From Lepeophtheirus salmonis (Eukaryota > Arthropoda > Copepoda > Siphonostomatoida > Caligidae): 64,000 nt of DNA. The first letter of the stretch is position 1; the number at the start of each line of letters is the position of its first letter. Below, one piece after another: positions 11,301-21,545 of the stretch. The stretch is taken from NCBI RefSeq assembly GCF_016086655.4, contig NC_052135.2, positions 23,898,363 through 23,962,362 on the forward strand. Reading direction: 5' to 3'. The position numbers were made by a program, and so were the translations under genes. The notes under the pieces were generated by a model, which saw nothing but the letters and a program-made list of their open reading frames with translations, was not told where the DNA came from and searched no databases.

Positions 11301-14300
11301 CATCCAGTCTCGTAACCACACTAATATATCAAGAATAGGCACTACTAATTCTAGGATAGGGCAAAGTTACGACTAAGATATATATTTGGGGTTGACTAGC
11401 GTATTTATTTGAGAAATTGTTTAATTACTTTTTTGTTATAAAAACCCAAAGTAACATTTGTATTAACATTCATATTATTATGTTAGCCCTCTGTAGTCAA
11501 AGTTAGGTGGCCCATTTAAAAAATAGATTAGTACAATAATTTATAATTTGGTCACAATTCTGAGTTTTTGGTAAAATATAATTATAATTATGTAATCCAT
11601 AATTGCGCAAAATATAGAGTGAATTATCGATATAGAATAATTTTTATGGTATTGGTATTCGTAAAGAAACTATTCCCCCATTTTTTTTATCCAAAAACTT
11701 TTTAAATAAGTAAACAAAGTATTATATTATTCCTCATGTATTAATAAAGTCTTCATAAGTATTTAAACATATAACTATATAGACAATATACAGTAAACCT
11801 ATACCAAAAATTGTTCATTATAACTTAAAAAAGTAGGTACTTGGAGTTTAAAAAAATCCGTGATACTCGTGTTTGAATCGGTACTTGTTTGAAAATCTGG
11901 TATTGTCTCATTACTAGATTGACAATCACCATTTAAAAAAAGAAATTTTTGAATGGATCAATAAGTTTTTTGTTAGGTGGAAGCCCATTTCTAGTGTTTT
12001 ACTTTATCATAAGGTTATAAAAATTACTATGATTTCAATATATCCTCATATAATGTACAATTAGCTATTATAATCAATTTACTAATTAATATACTATAAA
12101 TGTCTATGCTAGACAAATATTTTGAACTTAACACCCTAACAACGATGCTATCATTTTTAATACAATTTTGTAAAGTTTTATTTAATGCTCAAACACTAGA
12201 TTTCTTATTATATTAAGTCTTAAATGCTTTATCTAGTCGTGTTTCAGGGGCATAGTCTTTTTATTTATACTAAAACAGGTGATATCTTTGTACCCACCGA
12301 TTTTGACTTGTTCAAACAAGTACTCAGACATACCGAAATTAATTCTAAGTGTGTATGTCATCGAGCTAATAGTTGTATGGTAACTATCCTAGTCATATAT
12401 ATTATTTCTTAAAAAGAAATTTAAAATGTTCATTCAATATTTTCGTTTTTTTTAACAAATTTGCACAATTTAACAACACATGGAATCATTTTTGAGAACA
12501 GCTGTTTGTGAAAGGGAGTTCATTCCACCGTCATTTTAGTGTCATCTCTTATTTTTGGCAACTTAAAACATTTTTGCGATTAAATCTGCCCCATAAAATT
12601 ACCCATTATCTTAGAGAAAAAGGATTTAGCTATTCAATACTTAAGGTGTAAAAAAAAATTATTCATAATGTTTTTAATTTGTAGATGATCGAATTACAAA
12701 CATATGGTTATATTAAGTACATATCATGAAAGAATATAAATTTACTAAATTTTTAAACATGGTAGCAGAATAATGACATTATGTTTCGCGATAGTCAAAA
12801 TGCAACATATTCATAAAATGAACAATCAAAACTTTGAAGTATCATTTGATTCATTAAATAAATTTCAAATAACGAAATGATAGGTTAGGATGATGAAGGA
12901 TTATGTTACATCCGAGTAATCAACATATCACTTCTATGAGACTACTGAAAATTTTGTATAGGTATAAGCCTTGAGACTTGGGTTTGAGAACGTTTTTACC
13001 CGGTTCTGTCTCAAGTGAATTTTTATAAGCCGATTTAGACGGATATTTTAGTCGAGACTGCAGGCTCAGACAATGGGTCGAATTTTTGTCGTTTTCATAT
13101 CGTAGACCAATTTTCTACCTAATTCACATCGTTACTTTTATTGTATTACGTAACTTCCTCCGAAAATAAACTAAAAAAGTAGTTGGCAGCTGTTAGTTAA
13201 TTCTTCCCAACAATAGAATAATTATTATAAATTATTCACAGCTTAAAAGGAGCTAATTCTAATACAACTAATCCATTTTCAGAACACTGAATAGGAAAAA
13301 AAGAAATATCGATAGGTGACAAAAAAATACAGGTTGGTTTTATTTTGTGTTAGTTAAGTAACGTAGTGTATCTAGTTCTACGAGTTGTATACATATACAC
13401 CACATTAAAATTCAAATGACAACATTGTGGCAATGTTCACAATTTGCAAAAACATATGACGTAATCAACAACTCATCGTTAGAATCGGTCTATATCATAT
13501 TTTAAATGCGATTAAACAATATCGATTTTTCATTTGGAGCTTATCAAATTGAATTTTTCCATAGAACCGGTTCAGGCCAAACTAATTTGATCCAACAGAA
13601 ATTATACCAGTCTCAGAGCGGTCTAGCGGAAACTGAACACTAATAGATACGAACATACATTGACGTTGGTATAAAAATGAATGTCCGCTTCAAATATGAT
13701 ACATAGTACAATATGTAATGGTCAATAACAGCATGGTCTTGGACATTCAAGATTATTGTAATGACCATAAAAAATGATTATAGGACATCATTCCATCTTT
13801 TTATCTCAACCGCATTTAGGTTTTTTTTAAATAAAGGGAACAAAATAAAAATTATAATTATTTTAATCAATGTCCCTGAGGAGTAGTCAATTGCATGTAT
13901 TGTAATGTATTTCTCTTATTAATTTGACCATTACATGTTGAAATCCCAAGGAAACATTCTCTTTATTAAAAAAAAATATCAATATATTAAAAAAAAAAAA
14001 AAAAAAAAGTACAGTTAAGTATCAAAATCAAGAATAGGAATAATTTCCTATATTTAAATACGTTTTGTATAAAAATAAGTATACAATTTTAGAAAAAAAA
14101 CTGCAGAGGAAAAAATATCTCTCTTTGTCAAGGAAAAAAAGATTTAATTGATTCTTTTAAAGCGATATAATACCTATCACCAAACTAATATATTAAGATA
14201 AAAGAAATATAGACAAACACGATAGCGGTTCGAATAGAAGAATTGCTAATCACTTAATTCTCCGTTATCAATTATAATATCATTATACATAATGGATTAT

Positions 14301-16217
14301 TCATATTGGACATGCCTCTTGGATTAACGAACTAGCATTAGCATATATTAGACAAGAGAAGCGATTTCCACTTTGCTATGATCCGAGATGTGTCAGAAGA
14401 AGAGATGGTTGGCTGTGGCGAGACAAGCCAAAGAAAGTTCGGAGAGGCAGTCAAAGGTCAGGTAGTTGGAGAGTGCGAGGAAAACTGTAAAGCTCAGTAG
14501 AGTTGGAGCAATCTGAAATTGCAATAGAACGATGGGCTTTGTCTCTTCGTAAGCCTGATATATTCTCCAAAGAGCGAAACGGGCTGTATTTTGTATTACT
14601 TAAAAGACTCAAACTTGTTTATTCATACTTCCAATGGATATAAAACCAAGGTATGAAAACTATAACAAGTGACTTAAAGGGTTTTTGAACGATTTTTTCT
14701 GTGTACTTTTCTAGTATGATACAATGACATTTGAGTATATAACTACGTTTGTAATAATGATTTTCATTCATATTTATCAATGAATATTAATATTACAACT
14801 ATATCCCATCCATTCATTTCAATATCGAATAAGAATCTGGCTCCAACTTTATTAACATGTAAAACAATTATTAGTTTAAATTCATTTTTCAATGTTTAAT
14901 TCCGTCGATTAATTTATTTGTTAAATAAATGTAAATACATATTTAATGACGACAGAAACGTGCCATAAAAAATATATTCGACACTCATGTGACTATATCA
15001 TTTGGTTAATTGCAGTACTTATCGTTGGACCCAACTCTATGAGAAGATTTCAGGTCCCCCCCCGAAAATTTCAAGTGCCTTATGTTTCTCAATATATTAT
15101 AGGAAGGATTGTTCGTCAATCCATGAGTCTTGTCCAATATAAATAATTCATTATGTAAAATGATATTATAATTGATAGCAGAGAATTAAGTAATTAGTAC
15201 TTCTTTCATTCGAACCGCTGTCGAGTTTGTTTATTTTACTTTTATCTGAATACATAATATATTGGTGATGTGTATTAAGTTTAAAAGAATCGTGCCATTT
15301 TTCCACTAATAATATTTTCCTTGCAAATTTTTCCACTACCATTTTTTTCCTTGTCCTTTTTTTCTCTGCCATTTTTTCCTGACACTAAGCATATATACCG
15401 TAGCGGAATCAAAAATAAAAGAACTTAAACAATTACCGTCTATCCAAAATATCTCTAACGTCAAGTTTTATAAGATATCAGATCTTAAAACCAACTAATT
15501 TTAAACTAAAAGAGGCATAAAATTAGTTGGTTTTTATTTTCGGAAAAAAAAGTTATAACATTCAATAAAAATTAAATATTTAGCTCATTACTCCAAACTT
15601 TTAGAAATATTTCAGTTGACCTAGAAATAAATAAACATTTAGAACGCTAATGAATCATCCTCATATAATCATAAGGGAAGAGATATGAACAGCTCTTAAA
15701 AAATATGTTATTTATAAATTTTCTGATTAATGAGTCAGAAGTTTTAAAGAATATCTTCGTTAAAAAAAAGGATCAAAATGTATATTTACTTTCAATTTCA
15801 AAGTATTTCGTTACTCCCCTGAGCACTAATATAGAAAAATATATTTTTCCCGCCAAAAAGAACGCCATCTATCGATATTTTTTCCAAGATCACCTTTCCT
15901 TGTTTATATTAAATTCATATGATGGTGCAATACTCAATTACACAAGTTTCTTGAGTACAAGTACTGTAAATATCAACTATCCAAAATAAAGATCCTCTTA
16001 CCGTTATCAAATTCCCTTGAATCACGCTCAGAGTCAAAATCATTTATGTTCTCCTCCATTTTGGATTTAATTCCATTTATATTGTCCAAAATGATGCCAG
16101 GCACGGAAAACTCTCCGCCATTTTGCTTATTGGGAATATCACATAGTTCTGTCGCTGCTTGTTCCTTACTGGATCCGTTTTGAATGGATTTCGAGTCACT
16201 TTTTGTCATTCCACTCT
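5108..16217 (-). CDS. Pld: Phospholipase D (PLD1/2-like), 5' half, seven exons
   Basis: Spliced minus-strand gene for a phosphatidylcholine-hydrolysing phospholipase D, which makes phosphatidic acid and choline at membranes. Coding exons, 5' to 3': 16,209-16,002 (ATG in an exon whose acceptor is at 16,217), 9,508-9,285, 9,211-8,996, 8,924-8,767, 6,336-6,233, 6,166-6,014 and 5,347-5,108. Phases fit at every junction (1+2, 0+0, 0+0, 2+1, 1+2, 1+2) and the sum is 1,303 nt, about 434 residues. Order of domains: acidic N-terminus, PX with RRRYHHF, PH with KKIWLIVQESF, then EEIFIADWWLSPEIYLKR and RLDTLLKRKA, which in PLD1/2 precede the first HKD motif. Neither HKD is in the window, so the gene should continue left of base 1 or in an exon I did not recognise. 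Introns hold a hAT relic and a foldback element. Conservation and phase make it very likely a functional gene. Confidence 0.9.
5862..5901. repeat. Poly-A and ATA microsatellite
   Basis: CCCCCCAAAA followed by a run of about 20 A and then (ATA)n. It lies in the PLD intron between the exons ending at 6,014 and starting at 5,347. Confidence 0.8.
6014..6166 (-). CDS. Pld: PLD exon: C-terminal half of PH domain
   Basis: 153-bp exon with acceptor CATTAG at about 6,172-6,167 and donor TATG/GTAATT. It reads DFTVTSGLKQTG, then KGVRLTNLTRGLNLKTWTNR and LEWTQALDAAIRNEYG. These match the last strands and C-terminal helix of the PLD PH domain; the Trp in LEWTQAL is the usual PH helix Trp. The in-frame ATG upstream (6,191) is intronic, so the open frame there overstates the exon. 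Confidence 0.9.
6233..6336 (-). CDS. Pld: PLD exon: N-terminal half of PH domain
   Basis: 104-bp exon, too short to stand out as an ORF. Acceptor TTCAACAG (6,342-6,337) and donor AAAG/GTTAGG (gt at 6,232-6,231). It reads WRKWKKIWLIVQESFVMGIN, then NSEVRLVLLFDK, the first strands of the PH domain. It is separated from the next exon by a 66-bp intron and from the previous exon by 2,430 bp. Confidence 0.88.
7192..8040 (+). mobile_element. hAT element relic in a PLD intron
   Basis: An 849-bp element with ends CAGGGGTGG (7,192-7,200) and CCACCCCTG (8,032-8,040). It is flanked by GACTAGAA (7,184-7,191) and GACTAGAC (8,041-8,048), an 8-bp duplication with one mismatch, as expected of hAT. It carries a BED-finger ORF relic but no transposase core, so it is internally deleted. 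It is inserted in the 2,430-bp PLD intron, antisense to the gene. Confidence 0.85.
7582..7824 (+). pseudogene. BED-type zinc-finger N-terminus of hAT transposase
   Basis: Starts MPTKRKRTVAEDN, is broken by a TAG at 7,621-7,623, then continues in the same frame to a TGA at 7,822-7,824. The remaining frame holds CLICQNSVAQTKKYNIKRHF then DTNH, a C-x2-C...H-x4-H BED-type finger followed by a Lys-rich stretch. This resembles the N-termini of hAT-derived proteins of the GTF2IRD2/ZBED/SCAND3 type. The dimerisation and RNase H parts are absent from the element. Confidence 0.8.
8767..8924 (-). CDS. Pld: PLD exon: end of PX and PX-PH linker
   Basis: 158-bp exon with acceptor TTTTATAG (ending 8,925) and donor TTCAG/GTAGGG (gt at 8,766-8,765). 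It reads HFFLEVSEYSFHPWLIKGK then EGVVSKRVGE, matching the FLEVSxLSF block at the end of the PX domain and the GMxxKR turn before PH in PLD. The plus-strand 64-codon frame at 8,736-8,930 is a shadow. Confidence 0.9.
8996..9211 (-). CDS. Pld: PLD exon: middle of PX region
   Basis: 216-bp exon, phase 0 at both ends. Acceptor CCCATAG (start 9,211; an alternative AG would start it at 9,205, also in frame). It reads a Ser/Asp-rich insert, then LPRFPRRPDTLFTGDKIGL and RMRQLENYLRSIV, FKNHLET; the PRRPD and RxxQLExYL patterns are typical of PLD PX. The donor reads ACG/GCAAGT, so the following intron would be GC-AG. A GT at 8,992-8,991 would break the frame with the next exon. Confidence 0.88.
9285..9508 (-). 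CDS. Pld: PLD exon: start of PX domain
   Basis: 224-bp exon with acceptor TTTGAGCAG (ending 9,509) and donor CAT/GTGGGT (gt at 9,284-9,283). It reads FMPGVPIEVKITEVDRRLTR, then YLYSIQIKHGIYVWTVRRRY and HHFWHLHRALL. RRRYHHF is the PX phosphoinositide-binding signature R-R-Y-x-x-F. A donor at CTG/GTTGAA (exon end 9,294) would also stay in frame; I prefer 9,285 for the better donor. Confidence 0.9.
9509..14100 (-). other. PLD first intron, 3' part
   Basis: No exon seen. AT-rich with homopolymer runs (T at 9,760-9,775; T at 11,258-11,276; A at 13,990-14,008). It holds parts of an AGTGTTG-type MITE (12,968-13,130 and 13,495-13,642) with, between them, an inverted copy (13,190-13,400) of the repeat at 3,475-3,670. 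That arrangement suggests one repeat inserted into the other. Confidence 0.5.
14101..15372. mobile_element. Foldback element with ~240-bp inverted arms
   Basis: Left arm 14,101-14,335 and right arm 15,111-15,372 are inverted copies by eye. Shared words include GATTCTTTTAAA, CAGCGGTTCGAAT (left: TAGCGGTTCGAAT), ACTTAATTCTC, TATCAATTATAATATCATT, ACATAATG and GGATTRACGAAC. The right arm carries an extra ~35 bp of a GGAAAAATGG-type tandem near its outer end. The 775-bp centre (14,336-15,110) has a GC-richer patch at 14,370-14,580 with no recognisable protein. The element sits in the first PLD intron. I cannot assign it to a superfamily. Confidence 0.7.
15373..16001 (-). other. PLD first intron, 5' part
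   Basis: Begins at the GTAAGAGG donor (gt at 16,001-16,000). The plus-strand 94-codon frame at 15,705-15,989 has no recognisable content. An inverted repeat AACCAACTAATTTTA / TAAAATTAGTTGGTT lies at 15,490-15,534, able to form a small hairpin. Confidence 0.4.
16002..16217 (-). CDS. Pld: PLD 5' coding exon: acidic N-terminus
   Basis: Acceptor is a pyrimidine-rich TTTGCTTTATACCAG ending at 16,218; ATG at 16,209-16,207; donor AACG/GTAAGAGG. It encodes MTKSDSKSIQNGSS, GGEFSVPGIILDNI and an acidic run EENINDFDSERDS. The 69 codons plus one base join in phase with the PX exon (G + GT = Gly, giving DNG-FMPGVPI). The position of the ATG suits the usual 60-80 residues before PX in PLD. A 5' UTR exon upstream is implied. 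No sequence similarity proves this exon; the call rests on splice sites, phase and position. Confidence 0.65.
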
Positions 16218-18583
16218 CTGGTATAAAGCAAAAGAAAAAAATAAGTGATGACGTATATAAATATTATTAAAGTTACACAGGGTACATTTCTTCCTATCAA
16301 TGAAGAAAAAAAAAACAGAAGTGGAGGTAAAAGAGAGAAAGCCCGACCCACTATTATTTTCTTTGTCTGTTGGATATTGTACATATGGAGAGCCGACCTA
16401 GATTCATATTTTTGTGATCTTTTGTACTGTAGGAGCATCTATATCCACGTTTTTCTAAGAATTATTCAATATACTCCTGATAAAGAGACTTGAAATGATA
16501 AATAAATATATTCATCTGATAGAATTAGAGGAGGCCTTTTTTTATGAGATATACAAAAGAGTCCTTGCCTTGTGATAGAAGAGTATCGGTGTATGACTTT
16601 TGTAAGTTTAAAAATCTTGTTTTTTTTAATACCAATCCAAGGAAATGTGCTCAATACTAACTTACAATCGTAAGGGCTATAGTTAGTCTTGTGTTGTTTC
16701 TTATCTAGCATCGAGGACTGCAATGTAGTCCAAGCCAATCCTTTGCCAATTGACCGTCCTTAAAAAAGGTAACTTCGATCCCTTGTGACGTGATCGAAGG
16801 TATTTTATTTATTACGTGGAATATTTTATGGAATTAATATTATAATAATCTAATAATAAAATTATTACGAATATAATGAAAATAGGAATATTTTTACAAG
16901 ATTTTTGTGATATTTTTACTATATATCTGATATATTTCCTTTGGCTGAATACACTCCATCTATCGACATTTTCAAAAAACATTGATGGACCGACAGTTAG
17001 TGTTGGATTACTCCTAGAACTGATTGTCTAATCAGTATTTTCCCCCTTTCCAGTCTTTTTATATCAATCCGATCTTTTTTAAGTCTCAACGTTCCTAATG
17101 ACCGATACCTCTGCCTTTCATTCCTACCTATCTTTTCAATTTTTCACTCCCAGCTAAGATTGAAGAATATAAAAACTAAGAAAATAATGAATGATAGCTA
17201 GAATATATAATATGTTCTAGTAGCCCACCTCGTACATTTAATTTCAGGTATCTTGTCCCATGAAAAAGGTTATGAATTATGATGAAACTTTAGCGGCACA
17301 AATGACATAGTTAGTAATAACTACATAATTTGAGCTGTTGTAGTTTACATAAAATACCGATAAGGACTAGTTCTAGGATTGAGGAATTTTATTAAGGCCA
17401 GACTAAAAAGACGGATTTTTAGACGAATCCGACACAAGCGATAGTTGTAGCCAAGAACCAATAGGAACAGTATGAAGACTGAACTGGATCGAATACATTG
17501 AAATCAACACATCAATAGCTATAGTAAGGCTGACCATTGACAACACCAAAAAGTACACATTGAAAATTTTAAAACTTTAAATATCCAATTTAATTATTTG
17601 AATCTTTTTGGAATATTTTTTAAGGAAATAATTCATATGATTCTTAAAGAAGAAAGTATTAAATCTTATTAAAAAAGAAATGATTAAATCTGATAAAAAA
17701 ATCTATGTGTTTTAAGCCCAATGTGTCAAATAGAAAAACAGTGGAGCGTCTGACTAATTAATGTGTAAGATAGGGCATTGAAAAGTAGGACTTCTTGTCG
17801 TAAATGAGTACATCTGGTAACCTAAGCTATATGATTTATAAAAAGTAGACGTAAAAGACAAAATTGTTAATTCCTTATAAAAGGAAAATCCTCTTAAAAG
17901 TATTACACATACTGATGTAATACATATTCATTAATCATATTGTGACATCCTTCCTGTCCAAGATCATTAAACGTTTCAGTGAAATCACATATTAGCAATT
18001 TTTACAACTATTCAATATTGGATCAATCTCTGAATCAATAAAGATATGGGGAACAACTAATTAGCCTAATATGACACTTATGAGGTAGAAAAGAAGGCAT
18101 ATGTAGACGTCAGTGTTTATTTTATGAATATGTGTATGTACATATGTTTGAACAACTAATTGGTTTGTCTTTCCTGGAAATGAATCAGGCAAGGGTGTGT
18201 GCTTATATAAAGATCTGATATTCTAATATTTTTATTACTACAATAATCTTCACAATATCTCTCAGCCTTCCTTCCAAAAAGAGAAAGAAAACAGTCAAAA
18301 ATTATATGTATGTTAGATTACTGGCTATTTTTTGTAATTATCTTCAACTATCACGTCGTTATCTTTACAGTATCTTTCAACTTTTCCTCCAAAAAGAAAC
18401 AGAAAAGGTTCCAAAAACTTCTTCCTAGCTATGGAAAATTATTATTTAATTAAATCTAGTTGTTGGAATCGGAACTTAACTGGAGTTAATTTGAATTCAA
18501 TTAATCAAAGTTCAGAACATTTATAAATTATAATATTCGAGAGCTGATGACAAAGATTTTTAGGTCATGCCGAGCTGGTGCTT
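16218..18583. other. Non-coding region upstream of PLD 5' exon
   Basis: Should hold the PLD 5' UTR exon and promoter, but I cannot point to them. Repeats seen: a CCTTAAAAAAGGTAA block near 16,758, a diverged AGTGTTG-type repeat at 16,988-17,480, and two copies of a CCTCCAAAAAGAAA-type motif at about 18,255-18,300 and 18,365-18,410. Confidence 0.4.
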
Positions 18584-18681
18584 GGACAAAACGTCGACCG
18601 ACAAAACGTCGATTGGACAAACGCCGAATAGATTAAATGTCGAATAGACAAAATGTCGACTGACAGAAAGTCGCCCGTAGA
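18584..18681 (+). repeat. Left terminal array of MULE, about six 16-bp modules
   Basis: Reads as consecutive modules GGACAAAACGTCGACC, GACAAAACGTCGATT, GGACAAACGCCGAATA, GATTAAATGTCGAATA, GACAAAATGTCGACT and GACAGAAAGTCGCCC. The right end carries the inverted equivalent. Iterated modules could be transposase-binding sites; that is inference. Confidence 0.8.
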
Positions 18682-18840
18682 ATATAAAATAAAGAGGTAC
18701 TCCAAATGGTGTTGCTATATATCCCATTGAGACAATTCCCACCTGAAATATATCCCAGCAGCAACATTCCTATATAAACTACCAGTAAGTGCCCATCCCA
18801 ATCCCCCTTATACATGTTGGGACTGTTTTCAGTCACCGTT

Positions 18841-19080
18841 GTGTACCAAAATGGAATGAAAGTATCGGCACTATTTAAGGAACTACTACTAGTCCCTCAT
18901 CACCCGTATTTAACCCCAAATTTTTGGGGTGTTTGTTTGGTACCACCTGACCACAAAATGGGATGAAACACACTGCCACTATTTAAATTTACCCCACTTT
19001 CATTTACACGCCGAAAGGGCACCCAAAATTTGAGACTTTTTCGTGTTTCATCTCATTTTGGGAACCAGGGGTACCCGAAA
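18841..19080. repeat. Subterminal inverted repeats of MULE
   Basis: GGTACCACCTGACCACAAAA-TGGGATGAAAC (about 18,937-18,968) is the inverse of GTTTCATCTCATTTTG-GGAACCAGGGGTACC (about 19,046-19,076), with a ~75-bp loop. A further copy, GTTTCATCTCATTTTGAGCC, is at 21,707-21,726 near the right end, and a weaker one at 18,841-18,864. Confidence 0.65.
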
Positions 19081-19593
19081 GCAACTTCCTAGGTTTAAAT
19101 TGAAGTGTTGGGAGTTGCCTTTGAAGGTAACTTATCTGATAGTGATGGGGTTCACCCCTTTTTGGGGCTCGGCGATACATGAAAACACCGTCAAAAAGCA
19201 CAAGGGACTCTTCCAAATACATCAAAACGAACCCTTGCTTCGCATTGTACAGATATACGGTATTCGTTTTCCTTTTTTTTTCTTTGTAAGCTGCGTACAT
19301 TCTTATATTCAATGTACTTATTGACATTTTTTCTTTGTTTCACTATTAACGCATTTATTTTTCCCATATTTATGCAGTCTGTATACCTCTTTGCATTCTT
19401 TGATATGCCTAAAACAAAGGTGACCACTTGTTTACTGCATTACAATTTCCTTTGTTTGGTAATTTAAATTTTTATTTATTCAAATGATATAAAAAACGCC
19501 TACAAATTTGTTCGAAGTTTGATCAAAAGAACTATCTGGCTATTGACTTTTTAAGTTCGATTATCTGATTTCTAAGTGAAATTATTTTAGAGA

Positions 19594-19795
19594 ATGATGG
19601 AAATTATCAAAACTCACAAAGAAGCCAAAAACTTCTACACGAACGATATTCATATCTACTTAAGAAATCAAAAAACGACAGTTTGTATTGGAAATGCGAG
19701 AAGCGACAAACGTGTAAAGGAAGATCAACGTAGTTATCAAAATAACACAAAGTCACTCTCATCCTTCAGATCACATATAAAATCATGATAAAAAA
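19594..19795 (+). pseudogene. FLYWCH zinc-finger relic of MULE
   Basis: From 19,659 one frame reads LKKSKNDSLYWKCEKRQTCK then GRST before a stop. This is the FLYWCH core Y-W-x-C-x(n)-C-x-G-R. The His pair follows after a frameshift as HSHPSDH (19,754-19,774). The finger would bind DNA in an intact transposase. The 64-codon frame starting at 19,594 runs out of the FLYWCH frame and is not itself the protein. Confidence 0.75.
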
Positions 19796-19985
19796 GTAAA
19801 AGAAGAAATAGAGACATCTTCATTATCCGTCTCTTCAAATATCGTGAATCAATGCACATGTACAGGCTATAGTTTTACAATTAAAAATTTTTGAGACCAG
19901 GACATAAACCTTTTTATTTCTTAAATTAATAGAGATATTGTTAAACCCATTTATACACAAACGTAGGGACCCTCCATGAACTTAA

Positions 19986-20444
19986 TCATTCAATCCAACC
20001 ACCCTCAGCCTCAACCACAGCCTCCAACCTGGCGCAGAACTTGCTGCACGCCTTGACCAGGTGATCTTTATTCATATTGTTCACAGCCTCAATAAGGGAA
20101 GCTCTCAGGGAAGCCAAATTGTTGTGAGCACGTTTGTTGGACTCCCTCTCCAAGACAACCCACACAAAATAGTGCAAAGGAATTCAGTCTTGGGAGCTAG
20201 GGTGCCACATTTCCTTAGACCAGAACATCTTCAAATTGTCCGAAAGCCAATTTTGTAACAGTATGAGCGGGTGCGCTGTCTTAGTGGTAGAGATAGGGTA
20301 TTCCGGTTACAACCTTCAAAACTTGTTTGGGCCTTAATACACGCTGGCAGAGGACAACTTGAGAACATCGACTATATCTTTGGGCTCACGGCCTGCACGG
20401 AGGGCGACAATGATCGCTGCTCGACGGTCGAACTTGGAGAACAT
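19986..20444 (-). pseudogene. Internally deleted mariner-like transposase inside the MULE
   Basis: ATG at 20,444-20,442, stop at 19,988-19,986. It opens MFSKFDRRAAIIVALRAGRE, PKDIVDVLKLSSASVY (helix-turn-helix start), then jumps to the catalytic half with DSAPAHTVTKL, SKEMWHPSS and PLHYFVWVVLERESN, and ends RLEAVVEAEGGWIE. Full-length relatives have several hundred more bases between, so the middle is deleted. The third acidic position, normally LD in NPLDY, reads LH here. At least two frameshifts and stops. Orientation is opposite to the host MULE. Confidence 0.85.
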
Positions 20445-20469
20445 TTTCAACACTTTGTAAACAGAACTT

Positions 20470-21545
20470 ATACAGAATTGTCGGCTGAATATGATAAACT
20501 GATTTTTAAAGCTGTACGACTAAGGGTTCCCAAAAGAACCTGGTTTAAAAAAAATCATCATTGTAAAACCGCACCCTGTAGGTTAACTTTAGATGTGGTT
20601 GCAAAACTTTTTAACCAAGAATCTTGCAAAGAACTGTTAAAAGAGTTAGCACATCCATGTTATTCGAAGAAGATTACAATAAGACCACCCGGGGTGAGGA
20701 TTTTTTTGATTGATAATGAGAATATAAAAATTTATTCAATCGAGAGCAACATAAAAATTTCAAAATAATATAAGAGATGGTTTAGCAAAGGTACTTTTGA
20801 TTCAGCACCACATGGATATCAGCTGTACACAATTCACGCAATTATTGGAAGTAACAAAACTCTTCCCTTAGTATATTGTCTAACTAAGAATTGAAAGGAA
20901 TAAACTTACTCAATCATATTGAATTTCTTAAAAAAATAAACACCTTAGTCCTCCTTCAATAACGGTCGATTTTGAAACAGCTGTGATTTACCAAATTAAA
21001 AGAGTTTTCCCTGAAACTAAAATTTTTGGGTGTTTTTTCCATCTGGGTAACTGTTTATGGCAAAAAATTCAAAGCCTTTGTCGACAGGAATGGTATATGA
21101 ATGAAGACAGTCATTTGATTATCAAGGTAGGGCAGTTTTTCTTCCTTCTGGCGAAGTGCACAACACGTTTACGAAATACATGAGCACACTCGACGAAGAA
21201 ACTGATGAATTGCTCGGTTTCTTCGTACGATATTTTGAATCCACATGGATTGGCATCATTCAAAGGGGAAAAAGACGAAAACCTGCACTTGAAATCGATC
21301 TGTGGAATTTATTCGAACAAATGAAAAATGATTTATCAAGAACAAATAATACAGATGAGGGCTGGCAAAATGTTTTCATATGCGTTTGCAAGTTAATCAT
21401 CCTACCAAAGAAAAACTGTTAAAGAAATTAATCCTTGAGCAAGCTTCAACAGAAATGTATCTACAACAATTCAAAATGGATAGGACTTGAACAGAAAATC
21501 CAAAAAATATGAAAATGTTAATAAAAAATTATCTAATGTCTTTCA
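20470..21545 (+). pseudogene. MULE transposase relic (FLYWCH-MULE class)
   Basis: Blocks in order: RLTLDVVAKLFNQESCKELL, VRIFLIDNENIKI, SKGTFDSAPHGYQLYTIHA (20,785-20,847), SITVDFETAVIYQIKRVFPE (about 20,958-21,015), KIFGCFFHLGNCLW, then ISLW-like EIDLWNLFEQM and SRTNNTDEGWQNVF (about 21,340-21,380) and HPTKEKLLKKLILEQASTEM. The DGTF acidic residue is replaced by Lys (SKGTF); DFE, C-x2-H and the Glu in TDEGW remain. Frames change at least four times and stops are present, so it is inactive. The 166-codon frame at 20,271-20,768 is a chance join of antisense mariner with the start of this relic. Confidence 0.85.

Noticed and set aside
14221..14236. GGTTCGAAT as a tRNA or SINE B box
   Set aside because: No matching A box or cloverleaf; the word is part of the foldback arms.
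16196..16738. Minus-strand hydrophobic frames upstream of the PLD 5' exon as extra coding exons
   Set aside because: No recognisable motif, and the acceptor at 16,218 separates the first from the exon; kept as non-coding.
18584..18681. Modular array as a CRISPR-like or satellite array
   Set aside because: Units are contiguous without spacers, only ~16 bp, and mirrored at the other end of a MULE; the context is eukaryotic.
20271..20768. 166-codon plus-strand frame as an intact gene
   Set aside because: Its first third is antisense to a mariner relic and the rest is a piece of MULE transposase; the join is accidental.
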